DNA of 64,000 bases, taken from NCBI GenBank assembly GCA_036365145.1, contig JAEOAD010002279.1:988001-1052000 (forward strand), given 5' to 3'. Under the pieces are notes generated by a model. It saw nothing but the letters and a program-made list of their open reading frames with translations, was not told where the DNA came from and did not search any database. This DNA comes from Orientallactaga sibirica (Eukaryota; Chordata; Mammalia; Rodentia; Dipodidae). The position numbers were made by a program, and so were the translations under genes. Below are positions 21,046-31,240 of this stretch, in pieces. Numbering within the stretch: position 1 is the first letter of the stretch; each line of letters opens with the position of its first letter.

Positions 21046-21315
21046 TATTTTTTATTATTTTATTTATTTTTAGAGAGAGAGAGAGAGACAGAGAGAGAGA
21101 GGGAGAGGAAGACAGATAGAGATGGGAGTGCCAGCAGCCTCTCAGCTGCTGCGAATGAAATCCAGATGCGTGCGCCCCCTTGTGGTCAAGTGCGGCATTG
21201 TGCCCTTGCGTCACTTTGCATCTGGCTAAACGTGGGACCTGGAGATTGGAACCGCTGGAGATTGGAACCAGCGTTCTTAGGCTTAGCAGGCAGGCTAAGC
21301 CATCTCTCCAGCCCT
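21046..21315 (-). mobile_element. B2-Ldup SINE
   Basis: Antisense B2-L in which GGAGATTGGAACC occurs twice in tandem, i.e. a duplicated B box. TGAAATA at both edges is a possible short target duplication. Confidence 0.93.
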
Positions 21316-21384
21316 GAAATAGATTTTTAAAAAAGAATTTTACCAAGATAGGGAAAGCAGAAGTTATTCTTCATTGCATTTTAT

Positions 21385-21466
21385 TGGTGCAGGAACAAAG
21401 GATCACCAAGGTGATGTACCTTGCCTAAGATTAGACAGAAAATTAGCAATAATCCGGGAATAAAAG
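21385..21466 (-). mobile_element. MIR relic
   Basis: GGTGATGTACCTTGCC, AAGATTAGACAG and AAAATTAGCAATAATC follow the antisense MIR pattern. Confidence 0.5.
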
Positions 21467-21475
21467 CTTGATTTG

Positions 21476-21644
21476 GGGCTGGAGAGATGGTTCAGCAATT
21501 AAAAACACTTGCTTGTACCCACATTAAAGCTAGATGCACAAAAGGGTGCACATGTTTAGAGTTTATTTGCCGTGTGGGAGGAGGCCCTGCAGTGTCCATT
21601 CTATATCTCTTTCTCTCTCAAATAAATAAGTAAATTTTTTTAAA
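21476..21644 (+). mobile_element. B2-S SINE with internal deletion
   Basis: Sense copy missing the stretch between the A box region and ACCCACATTAAAG, so its B box is lost. Confidence 0.85.
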
Positions 21645-21782
21645 AGTTTGATTTTTAAAAAATCACTAGGGAAGTGGCCCTGTCTCACTTCTTTTTAATC
21701 ATTTTAGTCTTTACTTGTTCTCCTAGATTTAGAGTGAAAATAGCATTTTCAAAATTCTTTCTGAGTCAAAAACATAAAATCA

Positions 21783-21999
21783 GCCTGGAGAGATGGCTTA
21801 GTGGTTAAGACACTTGCCTGCAAAGCCCAAGGACCTAGGTTTGATTCCCCAGGACCCACATAAGCCACATGCACCCAGTGGCATGCGTGTCTGGAATTTG
21901 TTTGCAGTGGCTGGAGGCCCTAGCACACCATTCTCTCTCTCTCTCTCTCTTTCTTTCTGTGTGTGTTTCTCTCTCACACAAATAAATTTAAAAAAATTA
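21783..21999 (+). mobile_element. B2-S SINE
   Basis: Sense B2-S with CCTGGAGAGATGG head and (CT)n(GT)n. Confidence 0.92.
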
Positions 22000-22029
22000 A
22001 AAATGAAATAAAACCATGAAATCCCCAAG

Positions 22030-22452
22030 CAAGTGAGAAGGAAGGCATTGAGTTTCCTGATACAGAGATCAATGTAGTAGAAGAAAAGTGAATGACAGAT
22101 ATGAAATTAATGGCATTTAAATTTATGCAGTTACAATGGAAAACAGTTCTTGGGGAATGCCTTCCTGAGGCTTTGATATGTAGCCGTAATTAACAGTGCT
22201 CCTTTAAATCATTTATTATAATTATGTTTTAAATGATCCAGTCCTGAATGTAGCTGCCTTTCTGTTGTTTACTGGTAGCTGGTGACATTTGAAATTGACT
22301 AGGCATTTGCAATAATTTGACTACTTTTCATATGCAGAAAACTGAACTGCCACCTGCAATAGAGTTGGGAGAGTATGCCAGGAATTATGGGGATTACAAA
22401 CTTTATCCCACCCTTGTGATGTGACAATACCCCTAGGCTAGAAAAGGTCAGT
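22030..22452. other. AT-rich single-copy DNA, conserved-element candidate
   Basis: Repeat-free, AT-rich, with homeodomain- and POU-type words such as CGTAATTAACAG, ATGCAG and ATTATAATTATG. That style is seen in conserved non-coding elements. No comparison was possible. Confidence 0.3.
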
Positions 22453-22466
22453 AAGAGTTAAAAAAA

Positions 22467-22630
22467 GCTGGGCTTGGTGGCGCACGCCTTTAATCCCAGC
22501 ACTCGGGAGGCAGAGGTAGGAGGATCGCTGAGAGTTCGAGGCCACCCTGAGACTACGTAGTTAATTACAGGTTAGCCTGGGCCAGAGAGAGACCCTACCT
22601 CAAAACAAAAAAAAAAAAAAAAAAAAAAAA
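22467..22630 (+). mobile_element. B1 SINE
   Basis: Sense B1 with poly-A. AAGAGTTAAAA before (about 22453) and after it is the target duplication. Confidence 0.94.
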
Positions 22631-22690
22631 GAGTTAAAAGAATATGAGACTTAGGATCAGACACACTCCAAAACTTTCAAAGGTACAAAG

Positions 22691-22934
22691 CTTTTTTAAA
22701 TATAATTTAAAAAATTTTTTAAAATTATTTATTTATTTGAGAGAGAGAGAAAGAAGAAGGGAGGGAGGGACAGAGAAAGAGAGAGAAAGGGTATGCCAGG
22801 GCCTCCAGCCACTACAAATGAACTCCAGACACATACGCCACCTGTGCATCTGACTTAAGTGGGTCCTGGGAAATCGAACCTAGGTCCTTTGGCTTTGCAG
22901 GCAAATGCCTTAACCACTAAGCCATCTCTCCAGC
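22691..22934 (-). mobile_element. B2-S SINE
   Basis: Antisense B2-S flanked by the 14-base target duplication TCAAAGGTACAAAG (22677-22690 and 22935-22948). Confidence 0.96.
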
Positions 22935-22949
22935 TCAAAGGTACAAAGA

Positions 22950-23104
22950 TTTTTTTTTTTTGGGTTTTCGAGGTAGGGTCTCACTCTGGCTCAGGCTGAC
23001 CTAGAATTCACTATGTCGTCTCAGGGTGGCCTCAAACTCTCGGCAATCCCCCTACCTTTGCCTCCCCAGTGCTGGGATTAGAGGTGTGCGCCACCATGCC
23101 TGGA
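22950..23104 (-). mobile_element. B1 SINE
   Basis: Antisense B1. A third copy of the target motif, AAAGGTATAAAG, follows it at about 23107, so it used the duplicated target of the preceding SINE. Confidence 0.93.
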
Positions 23105-23140
23105 TAAAAGGTATAAAGTTTTATTAAAAAGTGGATCTTG

Positions 23141-23294
23141 GGCCGGGCGTGGTGGCTCACGCCTTTAATCCCAGCACTCGGGAGGCAGAGGTAGGAGGAT
23201 CGCTGAGAGTTCGAGGCCACCCTGAGACGACATAGTTAATTCCAGGTCAGCCTGGACCAGAGTGAGACCCTACCTTGCAAAACCAAAAAAAAAA
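23141..23294 (+). mobile_element. B1 SINE
   Basis: Sense B1. GTGGATCTTG precedes it and GTGATCTTG follows it (23296). Confidence 0.94.
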
Positions 23295-23302
23295 GTGATC
23301 TT

Positions 23303-23514
23303 GGGCTGGAGAGATGGCTTAGCAGTAAAGGCATTTGCCTGCAAAGCCAAAGGACCAAGTCCCCAGAACCCACGTAAGCCAGATGCATAAGATGGCATAT
23401 GTGTCTGGAGTTCATTTGCAGTGGTTGGAGGCCCTGGCACGCCCATTCTCTTCCTCTCTCTCTCTCTCTCTACCTGCCTATTTCTCAAATAAGTATATAA
23501 AAATAATTTTTTTA
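23303..23514 (+). mobile_element. B2-S SINE
   Basis: Sense B2-S with a small deletion before the B box (GGACCAAGTCCCCAG). TGGATCTTGAG recurs to its right at 23517. Confidence 0.92.
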
Positions 23515-23527
23515 ATGTGGATCTTGA

Positions 23528-23700
23528 GCTGGGCGTGGTGGCACATGACTTTAATCCCAGCACTCAGGGAGGCAGAGGTAGAAGGATCTTCGTGAGTTCG
23601 AGGCCACCCAGAGACTGCATCGTGAATTCCAGGTCAGCCTGGGCTAGAGTGACACCCTACCTTGTAAAACACAAACACAACAAAACAACAACAACAAAAT
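23528..23700 (+). mobile_element. B1 SINE
   Basis: Sense B1 with an AACAACAAC tail; third SINE of a stack at the same GTGGATCTTG target. Confidence 0.92.
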
Positions 23701-24977
23701 TCAGTCCTCAGAGTTCATCTCCTCCCCTCTAAGTGTATGTTTTATTGTTCTGTTATTGCTTCTTGGGAGGCAAACTGGGGCTTGGATAACTTGAAAGATT
23801 CTAAGGCCACATAACTCAGTGTGATTCTGGAAAGGGAGGGGGATGTCTTTCATTTGTTGATTAAATGGCTTTTACCCCAGCATTTCCAGGGCTGCTTGGT
23901 ATACCCTGCTTGATACGTCACATCACAGCGTGACACTTGTAAAAGTGTATCCCCATTTACGTGGCAAGGTTCAGAATACTGTGGTGACCGACTCAGCCAG
24001 GGTCACACTTTCAGCAAGGACAGGGCGTTAGCAGGCAGCACAGACTACTGAGAAATAAATGTGATGGAAAAATGAGCATCAGGACAGAGAGGAGCATCAT
24101 TATGGGGAATGGGAGCACACAGGCACTTAGTTATCTTGTGTCTTCGGAGCTGGCTGTGGAATTTGTAAGGCCCCATCCCAAAGGAATGCCGGGGTCTGAG
24201 TTGAAAATCATTACCAATTTCAAAGCAGCCACAGCACAGCTTGAAGCCAACCTCAGAGCCTTCTGGAAAACCCAATGCGTGCAATAGCTGGGCATGACCA
24301 GGTGACATCCGACACGAGTCACCTCAACTTGGGTCCTGGTATCTTTTCTGGGGTCTGTTATACCCGTGCCGCAAGTCACTCTCGCCTCTTCCTTTTTGTG
24401 CTGCGTTCACAATCTACCACTTCCCAACAGCCTTCAAAAGGCCCTTCTGTCCTGTTCCACTGTCCTGTAGCTGGCTGGCCCAACCCACGGGATCTTGTGG
24501 AGTCTGAAAGCCAGTGACCGTTCTTGGGGGTCAATAAGCCTTCCTGCACGGTGAGTTGACAATCCTCCAGATTGTCAAAGAAGTGTAACTGGTCTGTCCC
24601 CATGTCATGATCAAGAGAACTATGTCCAGTAGAGATTGGCCTGATGAACTCTGAGGGACGTCTATAGAGCTGGCATCCGGGACTGGTGCTAATGACGCTT
24701 TTGACGGCTCAGGTGGCTGCCTTTTCCCGGCAGTCAGCCACTTCTCTCTGGCACGCCTGATCTAACACTTGAGAACACTGTTGGCCTCGGTGGGGTTGCC
24801 TTATAGAAGCACAGCACTTGACAAGTTTACTCTTCTTTTCCAGCACCCATCCCCGTATGCAACGGAAGCTAGGGCAAAATTTTCATGGGCATCTCACCAA
24901 TAAGGACAGAAAGATCAGGAACTGGCAATACCCACCAGTGGTTGCCCTGGTATTTTCTTTTTAAAAATATGTTTTAT
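23701..24977. other. single-copy DNA, no gene recognised
   Basis: About 1.3 kb without young repeats. Several open frames of 60-87 codons on both strands overlap one another around 24045-24600. None shows a domain, splice context or signal that I recognise, and overlap on both strands argues for chance. Confidence 0.5.
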
Positions 24978-25235
24978 GGGCTGGAGAGATGGCTTAGGGG
25001 TTAAGGTGCCTGCCTCCTAAGCCTAAGAACGCTGGTTCCAATCTCCAGTGGTTCCAATCTCCAGGTCCCACGTTTAGCCAGATGCAAAGTGAGGCAAGGG
25101 CGCAATGCCGCACTTGACCACAAGGGGGCGCATGCATCTGGATTTCGTTCTCAGCAGCTGAGACACTGCTGGCACCCATCTCTATGTCTCTCTCTCTCTC
25201 CTCTCTCTCTGTCTCTCTCCAAAAAAGAAAAAATA
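24978..25235 (+). mobile_element. B2-Ldup SINE
   Basis: Sense B2-L with GGTTCCAATCTCCA occurring twice in tandem. Confidence 0.93.
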
Positions 25236-25243
25236 TTTTTTAT

Positions 25244-25342
25244 AAGCCGGGTGTGGTGGCTCATGCCTTTAATCCCACCCTGAGACTACAGACTACATAG
25301 TGAATTCCAGGTCAGCCTGGACTAGAGTGAGACCTTACCTCA
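25244..25342 (+). mobile_element. B1 SINE with internal deletion
   Basis: Sense B1 in which TTTAATCCCA joins directly to CCCTGAGACTACA; about 45 bases of the B1 body are missing. Confidence 0.9.
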
Positions 25343-25369
25343 AAAAAATCAAAAAGAAAAAGTGTGTAA

Positions 25370-25372
25370 AAT

Positions 25373-25408
<36 letters not shown>

Positions 25409-25616
25409 TTTGAGAGAGAGCAAAAGAAGAAGAGAGAAAGAAAGAGAGGTAGATAGAGAGAGAATGAGCATGCCAGGGCCTCCTCCAACCATTGCAAACG
25501 AACTCCAGATGCATGCGCCACCTTGTGCATCTGGCTTACGTGGGTCCTGGGGAATCAAACCTGGGTCCTTTGGCTTTGCGGGCAAACACCTTAACTGCTG
25601 AGCCATCTCTCCAGCT
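25370..25616 (-). mobile_element. B2-S SINE with (TTTA)n
   Basis: Antisense B2-S with a TTTA array of about nine units and a complete head. Confidence 0.93.
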
Positions 25617-26130
25617 CTGCGCTGGGATTTTCAATCAGGTCATCTGACCACAACACCACTGATCTTCCACGGTAGAGGCTGGGGTTGTGTGTACTCTCCA
25701 CGTTCCCGGTCTGCTTCTGCTGAAAGGAGTTGACTGCAGGGTCCTTATTCCTGAAGATACTTCCCCCCCATTCCTTATCTTGAAATCACAATCACCTAAG
25801 GCCTTGGAGACACTGGAAACAGCTGATTTCAGAACTGGATGGGACACGTGAGGGGAGTTGCCCAAGAGCCCAGAGCTTTGGAGGCAACTCTGCTCTGCTG
25901 CTTCACAGACATCTTGGTAACTTTAACAAAACAAGCGTCCTAACCGCTCTGGACCACTTTTCTGTCTCTCTCAGTTCTGTGAAGGGGTAGGTGGGTTCAT
26001 TAGGGCTGGCGCTGCCTATGTGAATCCTCCAGAGAAAATCTCTCTGAACCTGAGTACTCTGTCCACCCTGAGTGACTATTTTGTGATAGAATCAGAATTT
26101 GATGACTGGTTCAAATAAATATTTTTTTTT
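25617..26130. other. single-copy DNA
   Basis: No repeat or exon recognised. Confidence 0.45.
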
Positions 26131-26138
26131 TTTAAAAA

Positions 26139-26228
26139 AAGCTGAGCGTGGCAGTGCATGCTTGAAATTCCAGCAGTGAGAAAGTGGAGACAGGTGGATT
26201 CCTGGGGTTCCAGACAAGCCTGCTTGAT

Positions 26229-26270
<42 letters not shown>

Positions 26271-26340
26271 ATCTGTCTCAAAAAAAATTAAAATGGTAAT
26301 GACGCCTGAGAAACAACACACCCGAGGTTGTCTTTTGGTG

Positions 26341-26342
<2 letters not shown>
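26139..26342 (+). mobile_element. B4-type SINE fragment
   Basis: GCTGAGCGTGGCAGTGCATG, a (GA)n insertion, CTGTCTCAAAA, then GACGCCTGAGAAACAAC and GAGGTTGTC. This is the order of the B1-derived and 3' parts of rodent B4. Confidence 0.7.
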
Positions 26343-26408
<66 letters not shown>

Positions 26409-26417
26409 AACAGAAAC

Positions 26418-26448
<31 letters not shown>

Positions 26449-26450
26449 GA
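26343..26450 (+). repeat. compound (CA)n(GA)n microsatellite
   Basis: About 22 CA units followed by GA and GAAA runs, grown at the CA-rich 3' end of the B4. Confidence 0.96.
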
Positions 26451-26936
26451 AATAAGTGTAGGAGTTAAGCAGAAACTTTCCAATCACATTCCATGAGAAG
26501 AGTGAGAGAGAAAGAAGAAAGGAAGAGAAATGAGGTAGAGGAAGAAGGGGGGAGGGAGCTTCTAAGAGTAATCTTTCTGTAAATTATGAAACTGGCCCTA
26601 GCATCCAGCAGCCATTGCTGGAACACGCCATGCAGACAGAACCTCATGCATTACACTCACAGAACCATCCCTGCCTGCCTGGCTCACCTGGGACTGGAGG
26701 GACTGCAGGTGTGCCATCTCATTGCCAGGTAATCCGATGTGAAGGACCAACTGATACACAGGCTGTCTTGGCCCAATGCACGCCATCCCTCAGCAGCCCT
26801 CGCCACCACTCTCTCCTTGTGCGTGTCTGCCAAGCTGTGTAAACAGCTGCTGAGGTTTAAGACAAAAAGTGTGGTTGGAATGTCCCCTACGGAGCAGGTA
26901 GTTCTGCCTGAGGATTCCTGAAAACAGTTGCATCCA
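26451..26936. other. single-copy DNA
   Basis: No exon recognised. It leads into the 44-base minisatellite. Confidence 0.4.
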
Positions 26937-27363
26937 TGTGCTGGATTGAAGTCCTGGCCCATGGCTTTGCAGGGAGTCCGTGTGCTAGATTGAAGTCCTG
27001 GCCCATGGCTTTGCAGGGAGTCTGTGTGCTGGATTGAAGTCCTGGCCCATGGCTTGGCTGGGAGTCCGTGTGCTGACCAGAAGTCCTGGCCCATGGCTTT
27101 GCAGGGAGTCCGTGTGCTGACCAGAAGTCCTGGCCCATGGCTTTGCTGGGAGTCCGTGTGCTGACCAGAAGTCCTGGCCCATGGCTTGGCTGGGAGTCCG
27201 TGTGCTGACCAGAAGTCCTGGCCCGTGGCTTGGCTGGGAGTCCGTGTGCTGGATTGAAGTCCTGGCCCATGGCTTTGCAGGGAGTCCGTGTGCTGACCAG
27301 AAGTCCTGGCCCATGGCTTGGCTGGGAGTCCGTGTGCTGGATTGAAGTTCTGGCCCATGGCTT
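26937..27363 (-). repeat. 44-base minisatellite, 9.7 units
   Basis: Nine full units of 44 bases (26937, 26981, 27025, 27069, 27113, 27157, 27201, 27245, 27289) and a partial tenth from 27333. Units start TGTGCTGGATTGAAG or TGTGCTGACCAGAAG and carry TTTGCAG or TTGGCTG in the second half, so two variable sites combine. As 44 is not a multiple of 3 and no unit has a stop, all three minus-strand frames stay open. The resulting frames of 145 to 227 codons are artefacts of the repeat. Confidence 0.97.
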
Positions 27364-27760
27364 CCATTCGGGAATAATAAATGCCTGCGTTCCTTCCCTG
27401 CCGGCTTCTGAAATTGAACCACAGACTGTCCTGTCTGGCTGGGGCTTTTGCCTTAACTTACTGGTCTCTCTGGCTCCATATTGTTGCATGCTATTATTCA
27501 AGCCTGTGGCTGTCATTATAGTCTTCTCTGAAATTCACACTCAATTTGTCATGTCATTCTTAAAACCTGTGAAGCAGTCCTTTGGAAAAGATCTGATTCT
27601 CATTATTTCTCTCGGCGTCGAGTTTCATAGCCCCCGCTTATTTCATATCCCTTCCTTGTTCGCCTGAGTGATGGTTCTCAAATAGAAAGCCAGTGCTTCA
27701 GATGGAGTTTTGGGGAGTGAAAAAAAGAAAAAAGAAAGAAAGAAAGAAAGAAACAGACTG
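27364..27760. other. single-copy DNA with (GAAA)n
   Basis: A short GAAA array lies at 27735-27753. No exon recognised. Confidence 0.4.
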
Positions 27761-27762
27761 AA

Positions 27763-27813
27763 CTTAACAGCTGGATAGCCTGGGTTCAATTCTGACTCTC
27801 ACTTCTCGTCTCT
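27763..27813 (+). mobile_element. MIR relic, left part
   Basis: GGATAGCCTGGGTTCAATTC is the MIR tRNA-like B-box region. The element resumes at 28088 after a SINE. Confidence 0.65.
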
Positions 27814-28072
27814 CTTTTTTTTTTTTTTTGTTTGTTTGTTTTTAATTTTTTTCTTATTTATTTATTTGAGAGAGACAGACAGAGAGAGAAAGAGGCAGAT
27901 AGATAGAGAGATAATGGGCATGCCAGGGCCTCCAGCCACTGCAAACGAACTCCAGATGCATGGGCCACTTTCTGCATCTGGCTTACATGGGTCCTGGGGA
28001 ATCGAGCCTTGAACAGGGGTCCTTAAGCTTCACAGGCAAGCGCTTAACCGCTAAACCATCTCTCCAGGCCCT
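27814..28072 (-). mobile_element. B2-S SINE inside MIR
   Basis: Antisense B2-S flanked by the 15-base target duplication TCACTTCTCGTCTCT (27799-27813 and 28073-28087). Confidence 0.96.
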
Positions 28073-28087
28073 TCACTTCTCGTCTCT

Positions 28088-28245
28088 TAACTTCCCTGTG
28101 GCCCCATTTGCCTCATCCGTGAAATGAGACGGCGACGAAATCGTTTGTGAGGATGCAGTGAAGTTAATAGGCATGAAGTGTTGTTCACGGTGAGTGTTTT
28201 AGAACAGGGACTGGTTTATGGTAAGCACTCAGCTGCCATTGCAAT
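28088..28245 (+). mobile_element. MIR relic, right part
   Basis: CCTCATCCGTGAAATGAGA, then TTTGTGAGGATGCAGTG and TAGAACAGGGACTGG is the classic MIR core and 3' part. Confidence 0.7.
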
Positions 28246-29120
28246 GCTACTTTCTTGAAGTAAGGAACTCCACCTTCACCCTTTGCACAAGCCTTCCTGC
28301 GTTACTGTCTGGCTTTCTCTGCAGCCTCCTCTCCATGCCCATCATGCAGAACTGTCTCTGTCCCTTCCTTCTCTCCCTCCCTTTCTCCTCCTCTCCATCT
28401 TCCCTCCGTCCTTTCCCCTTCACTGTGTTCGTCCATACAGCCTCTTGTTCAGCATGTAGAACGGGAGTGAAAACAGCGTGGGTATTGGAATGGTTGTCCA
28501 TGTGAATCCCAGCAATGGCCTCACCCGCTAGCTTGTCCCCAATAGGAAATTCGCTCATCCCTGGGTCAGAGCTACACCTATGATGGTCTCCTGGGCTTCC
28601 TGGTACTCGTTCCTCCTCAGCTTTCATTTTAACAGACAATAGGGGAGGCCACACAAAATCAGAGTTACTGTAGATCAGAAGGGCAAAGCTGTGCTTTTGT
28701 GGGTTGGGGGCAGGGGGCGGGGAGGCTGAGTAGATGAAAAGTTGAGCAGAAAACTATAGCATCAATATGAACAAACAGGCTTAATAAAGGTCCTCCGTCT
28801 GCCGGTGCCTATAATCTGTCTATCATCTACCCATGTATCTCTGCGTTATCCTCTGCCTTCCCAGGACATGGAGTCAGATCATTAGGATCCCTTCATTATG
28901 GACCATGCAAGGCATCCATGTAGCCGTGGAGGGAGCTTTCCCGACTTTGACCAAACGATAACCTTTCACTGTTGTAAGCTCTGTGGACAGAATGCAGCTA
29001 GGAAGGGGACAAGCGAATGAGCTAAACTAAGTTGATGAGATCCTGGAACTGACAGGATGTGCAGGGAAGGCTGACTATGATGCAAGCATATAGCAGGCAT
29101 GTATGAAAATGTCACAGTGA
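28246..29120. other. single-copy DNA with a G-run cluster
   Basis: No exon recognised. 28701-28722 has four G runs (GGGTTGGGGGCAGGGGGCGG) compatible with a G-quadruplex. Confidence 0.45.
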
Positions 29121-29345
29121 GGGCTGGAGAGATGGCTTAGTGGTGAAGGCGCTTGCCTGCAAAGCCAAAGGACCCAGGTTTGACTCCCCAGGACCCACAT
29201 AAGCCAGATGCACAGGGGGGCGCACCCATCAGGAGTTTGTTTATAGTGGCTGGAGGCCCTGACACGCCCATTTTCTTTCTCTCTCTCTCCCTGCCTATTT
29301 CTGTATCTCTCTCTCTCAAAATAAATCAGTAATTTAAAAAAAGAA
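29121..29345 (+). mobile_element. B2-S SINE
   Basis: Sense B2-S, complete, with CAAAATAAATCAG tail. Confidence 0.93.
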
Positions 29346-29471
29346 AGTAACACAATGAAACTATTTTATTTTAAAATATGATAAATAATGATATAATAAT
29401 AACAAAATAATTAAGTATTTTAAAATGTAACTATTTTATATAGGTAAAATATGCTAATAAAGACAAATAAC
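29346..29471. other. AT-rich spacer
   Basis: Nearly pure A and T (ATAATGATATAATAATAAC); no feature. Confidence 0.4.
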
Positions 29472-29474
29472 ACA

Positions 29475-29693
29475 GGGGTAGAAATGGCTTAGTGGTGAAG
29501 GCGCTTGCCAACAAAGTCTAAGGACCCGGGTTCGATTCCCTAAGACCCACATAAGGCAGATGCACATGGTGGCGCATGCGTCTGGAGTTCATTTGCAGTG
29601 GCTGGAGGCCCTGGTGCACCCATTCTCTCTATCTGCCTTTTTCTCTCTCTTTCTCTTTCTCTTTCTCTTTCTGAAATGAATAAAAACAAAAAA
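29475..29693 (+). mobile_element. B2-S SINE
   Basis: Sense B2-S with a (CTTT)n stretch. AGACAAATAACACAG before and AGATAAATAATACAG after it look like an aged target duplication. Confidence 0.92.
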
Positions 29694-29839
29694 AAGATAA
29701 ATAATACAGAAAAAAGAAATGGACTACAGGAAAGGGAGAAAGGGAGACGAAGAAGACAGCTCATACACACCCCCCCGTGTGACAGGCATATGCCACAGTG
29801 TTCATGTGTCTCAGCACAGCTCCATTTGGCAATATCGGT

Positions 29840-29965
29840 AACTCCACTCACAGAAGAGGACACAGGGCTGAGGCTCCCGAACCTGAACAAGTACACTAGC
29901 CGTGCTAAAATTCCAATTTGCTTCCAAGCCTGACAACCTGCTTCTCCCACAATACTGCTTTCAAC
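29840..29965 (-). mobile_element. MIR relic
   Basis: ACAGAAGAGGACACAGGGC, then CCAATTTGCTTCCAAGCC and ACAATACTGC follow the antisense MIR pattern. Confidence 0.55.
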
Positions 29966-29983
29966 CTGGGCCTTAGACAAACC

Positions 29984-30220
29984 TTTAATTTGAGAGAGAA
30001 AAGAGAGACAGAGAGGAAGGTGGCAGAGAGAGAATGGGCACGCCAAGGCCTTCTCAGCCACTGTGAACGAACTCCAGACGTGTGCGCCCCCTTGTGGGCA
30101 AATGTGGCATTGCGTCCTTGAGTCACTACACGCCTGGCTAAACGTGGCACCTGGAGAATGGAACGGTGTTCTTAGGCTGAGCAGGCACGCACCTTAACTG
30201 CTAAGCCATCTCTCCAGCCC
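29984..30220 (-). mobile_element. B2-L SINE
   Basis: Antisense B2-L, complete to CATCTCTCCAGCCC, somewhat diverged (TGGCATTGCGTCCTTGAGTC). Confidence 0.92.
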
Positions 30221-30332
30221 TGTGCCTGCTTTTTTGAAAAAAAGAAAAAGAAAGATACTTATGAGAAATAATAATAGCGCCTTGGAAGGCAACGTGGGTT
30301 ACAGGAATGCTGCTTGTAAGGACTGAGCTTTG

Positions 30333-30459
30333 AGGCTGGGCAGATGGTTCAGTGGATAAAGCAATTGATGTGGACTGGAGTTCAGATCCCTGGCACCCGC
30401 ATGGATGCCAGGTATGGTCAGTCTGTCTGTAATCCAAGTGTGTCTACAGCAAGATGGGG
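30333..30459 (+). mobile_element. B4-type SINE, 5' part
   Basis: GGCTGGGCAGATGGTTCAG, GATCCCTGGCACCCGCATGG; an older tRNA-derived head cut off by the LTR that follows. Confidence 0.6.
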
Positions 30460-30461
30460 GT

Positions 30462-30828
30462 TGTAGTGGTTTGATTCAGGTGTCCCTCATAAACGTAGGT
30501 GTTTTGAATGCTAGTCTCCCCAGCTGATGGCAGTTGGAAATTAATGCCTCCTGGAGGTGGTATATTGTTGGGGGGCAGGCTTATGGGTGTTACAGCCAGT
30601 GTCCCCTTGCCAGAGTTTGACACACTCCCTTGTTGCTGTGGTCCACCTTATGTTGGCCAGGCAGTGATGTCCACCCTCTGCTCATGCCATCATTTCCCCC
30701 TGCCATCATGGAGCTTCCCCTGGAGTCTGTAAGCTAACTAAACCTTTTGTCCGCCCCCACCCCCAAAGCTGCTCTTGGTCGAGTGATTTCTGCCAGCAAT
30801 GCAAACCTGACTGCCATAAGTGGCTAAC
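30462..30828 (+). mobile_element. MaLR-type LTR
   Basis: Sense LTR-like element starting TGTAGTGGTTTGATTCAGG, with CACCTTATGTTGGCCAGG, GGAGCTTCCCCTGGAGTCTG and the 3' region TTCTGCCAGCAATGC. It is related to the LTR at 17696 (shared GGAGCTTCCCCTGGA) and is the sense version of 4508-5066. Confidence 0.75.
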
Positions 30829-31047
30829 ACAGGAGAACCAGCAGGTCATGACTGGCCAGTCTGCACATGCAACAGTGCAGAACACTGCCTTTCCACATAT
30901 ACCCTGGCATTTACACCCCACCCCCCCACACACACAATACTTCCTGCAACAAGATGGAAGGTGAGAACTCCATATATATCCTGGATTTTTACCCCTCCCC
31001 CTGCCACATACACACACACACACACATCCACAAATACAGAGAGACAG
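30829..31047. other. spacer with CA-rich run
   Basis: Contains two loosely similar copies of a CACATATACCCTGG-type segment and a short (CA)n at about 31007-31026. Confidence 0.4.
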
Positions 31048-31060
31048 AAAGATGAGAGAG

Positions 31061-31227
31061 AAGCCGGGCGTGGTGGCGCACGCCTTTAATCCCAGCACTC
31101 AGGAGGCAGAGGTAGGAGGATCGCCGTGAGTTTGAGGCCACCCTGAGACTACAGAGTGAATTCCAGGTCAGCCTGGGCTAGAGTGAGACCCTACCTTTAA
31201 AAACAAGAAAAAGAAAAAGAAAGAAAG
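31061..31227 (+). mobile_element. B1 SINE
   Basis: Sense B1 with (GAAA) tail, flanked by the 13-base target duplication AAAGATGAGAGAG (31048-31060 and 31228-31240). Confidence 0.96.
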
Positions 31228-31240
31228 AAAGATGAGAGAG

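Noticed and set aside
24045..24603. Several overlapping open frames on both strands, possible exon
   Set aside because: Overlap on both strands and lack of any recognisable protein motif.
26684..27516. Minus-strand open frames of 145-227 codons with repeated SHGPGL / TRTPC-like peptides
   Set aside because: They are the three frames of the 44-base minisatellite, which lacks stops; no start context, splice signal or domain.
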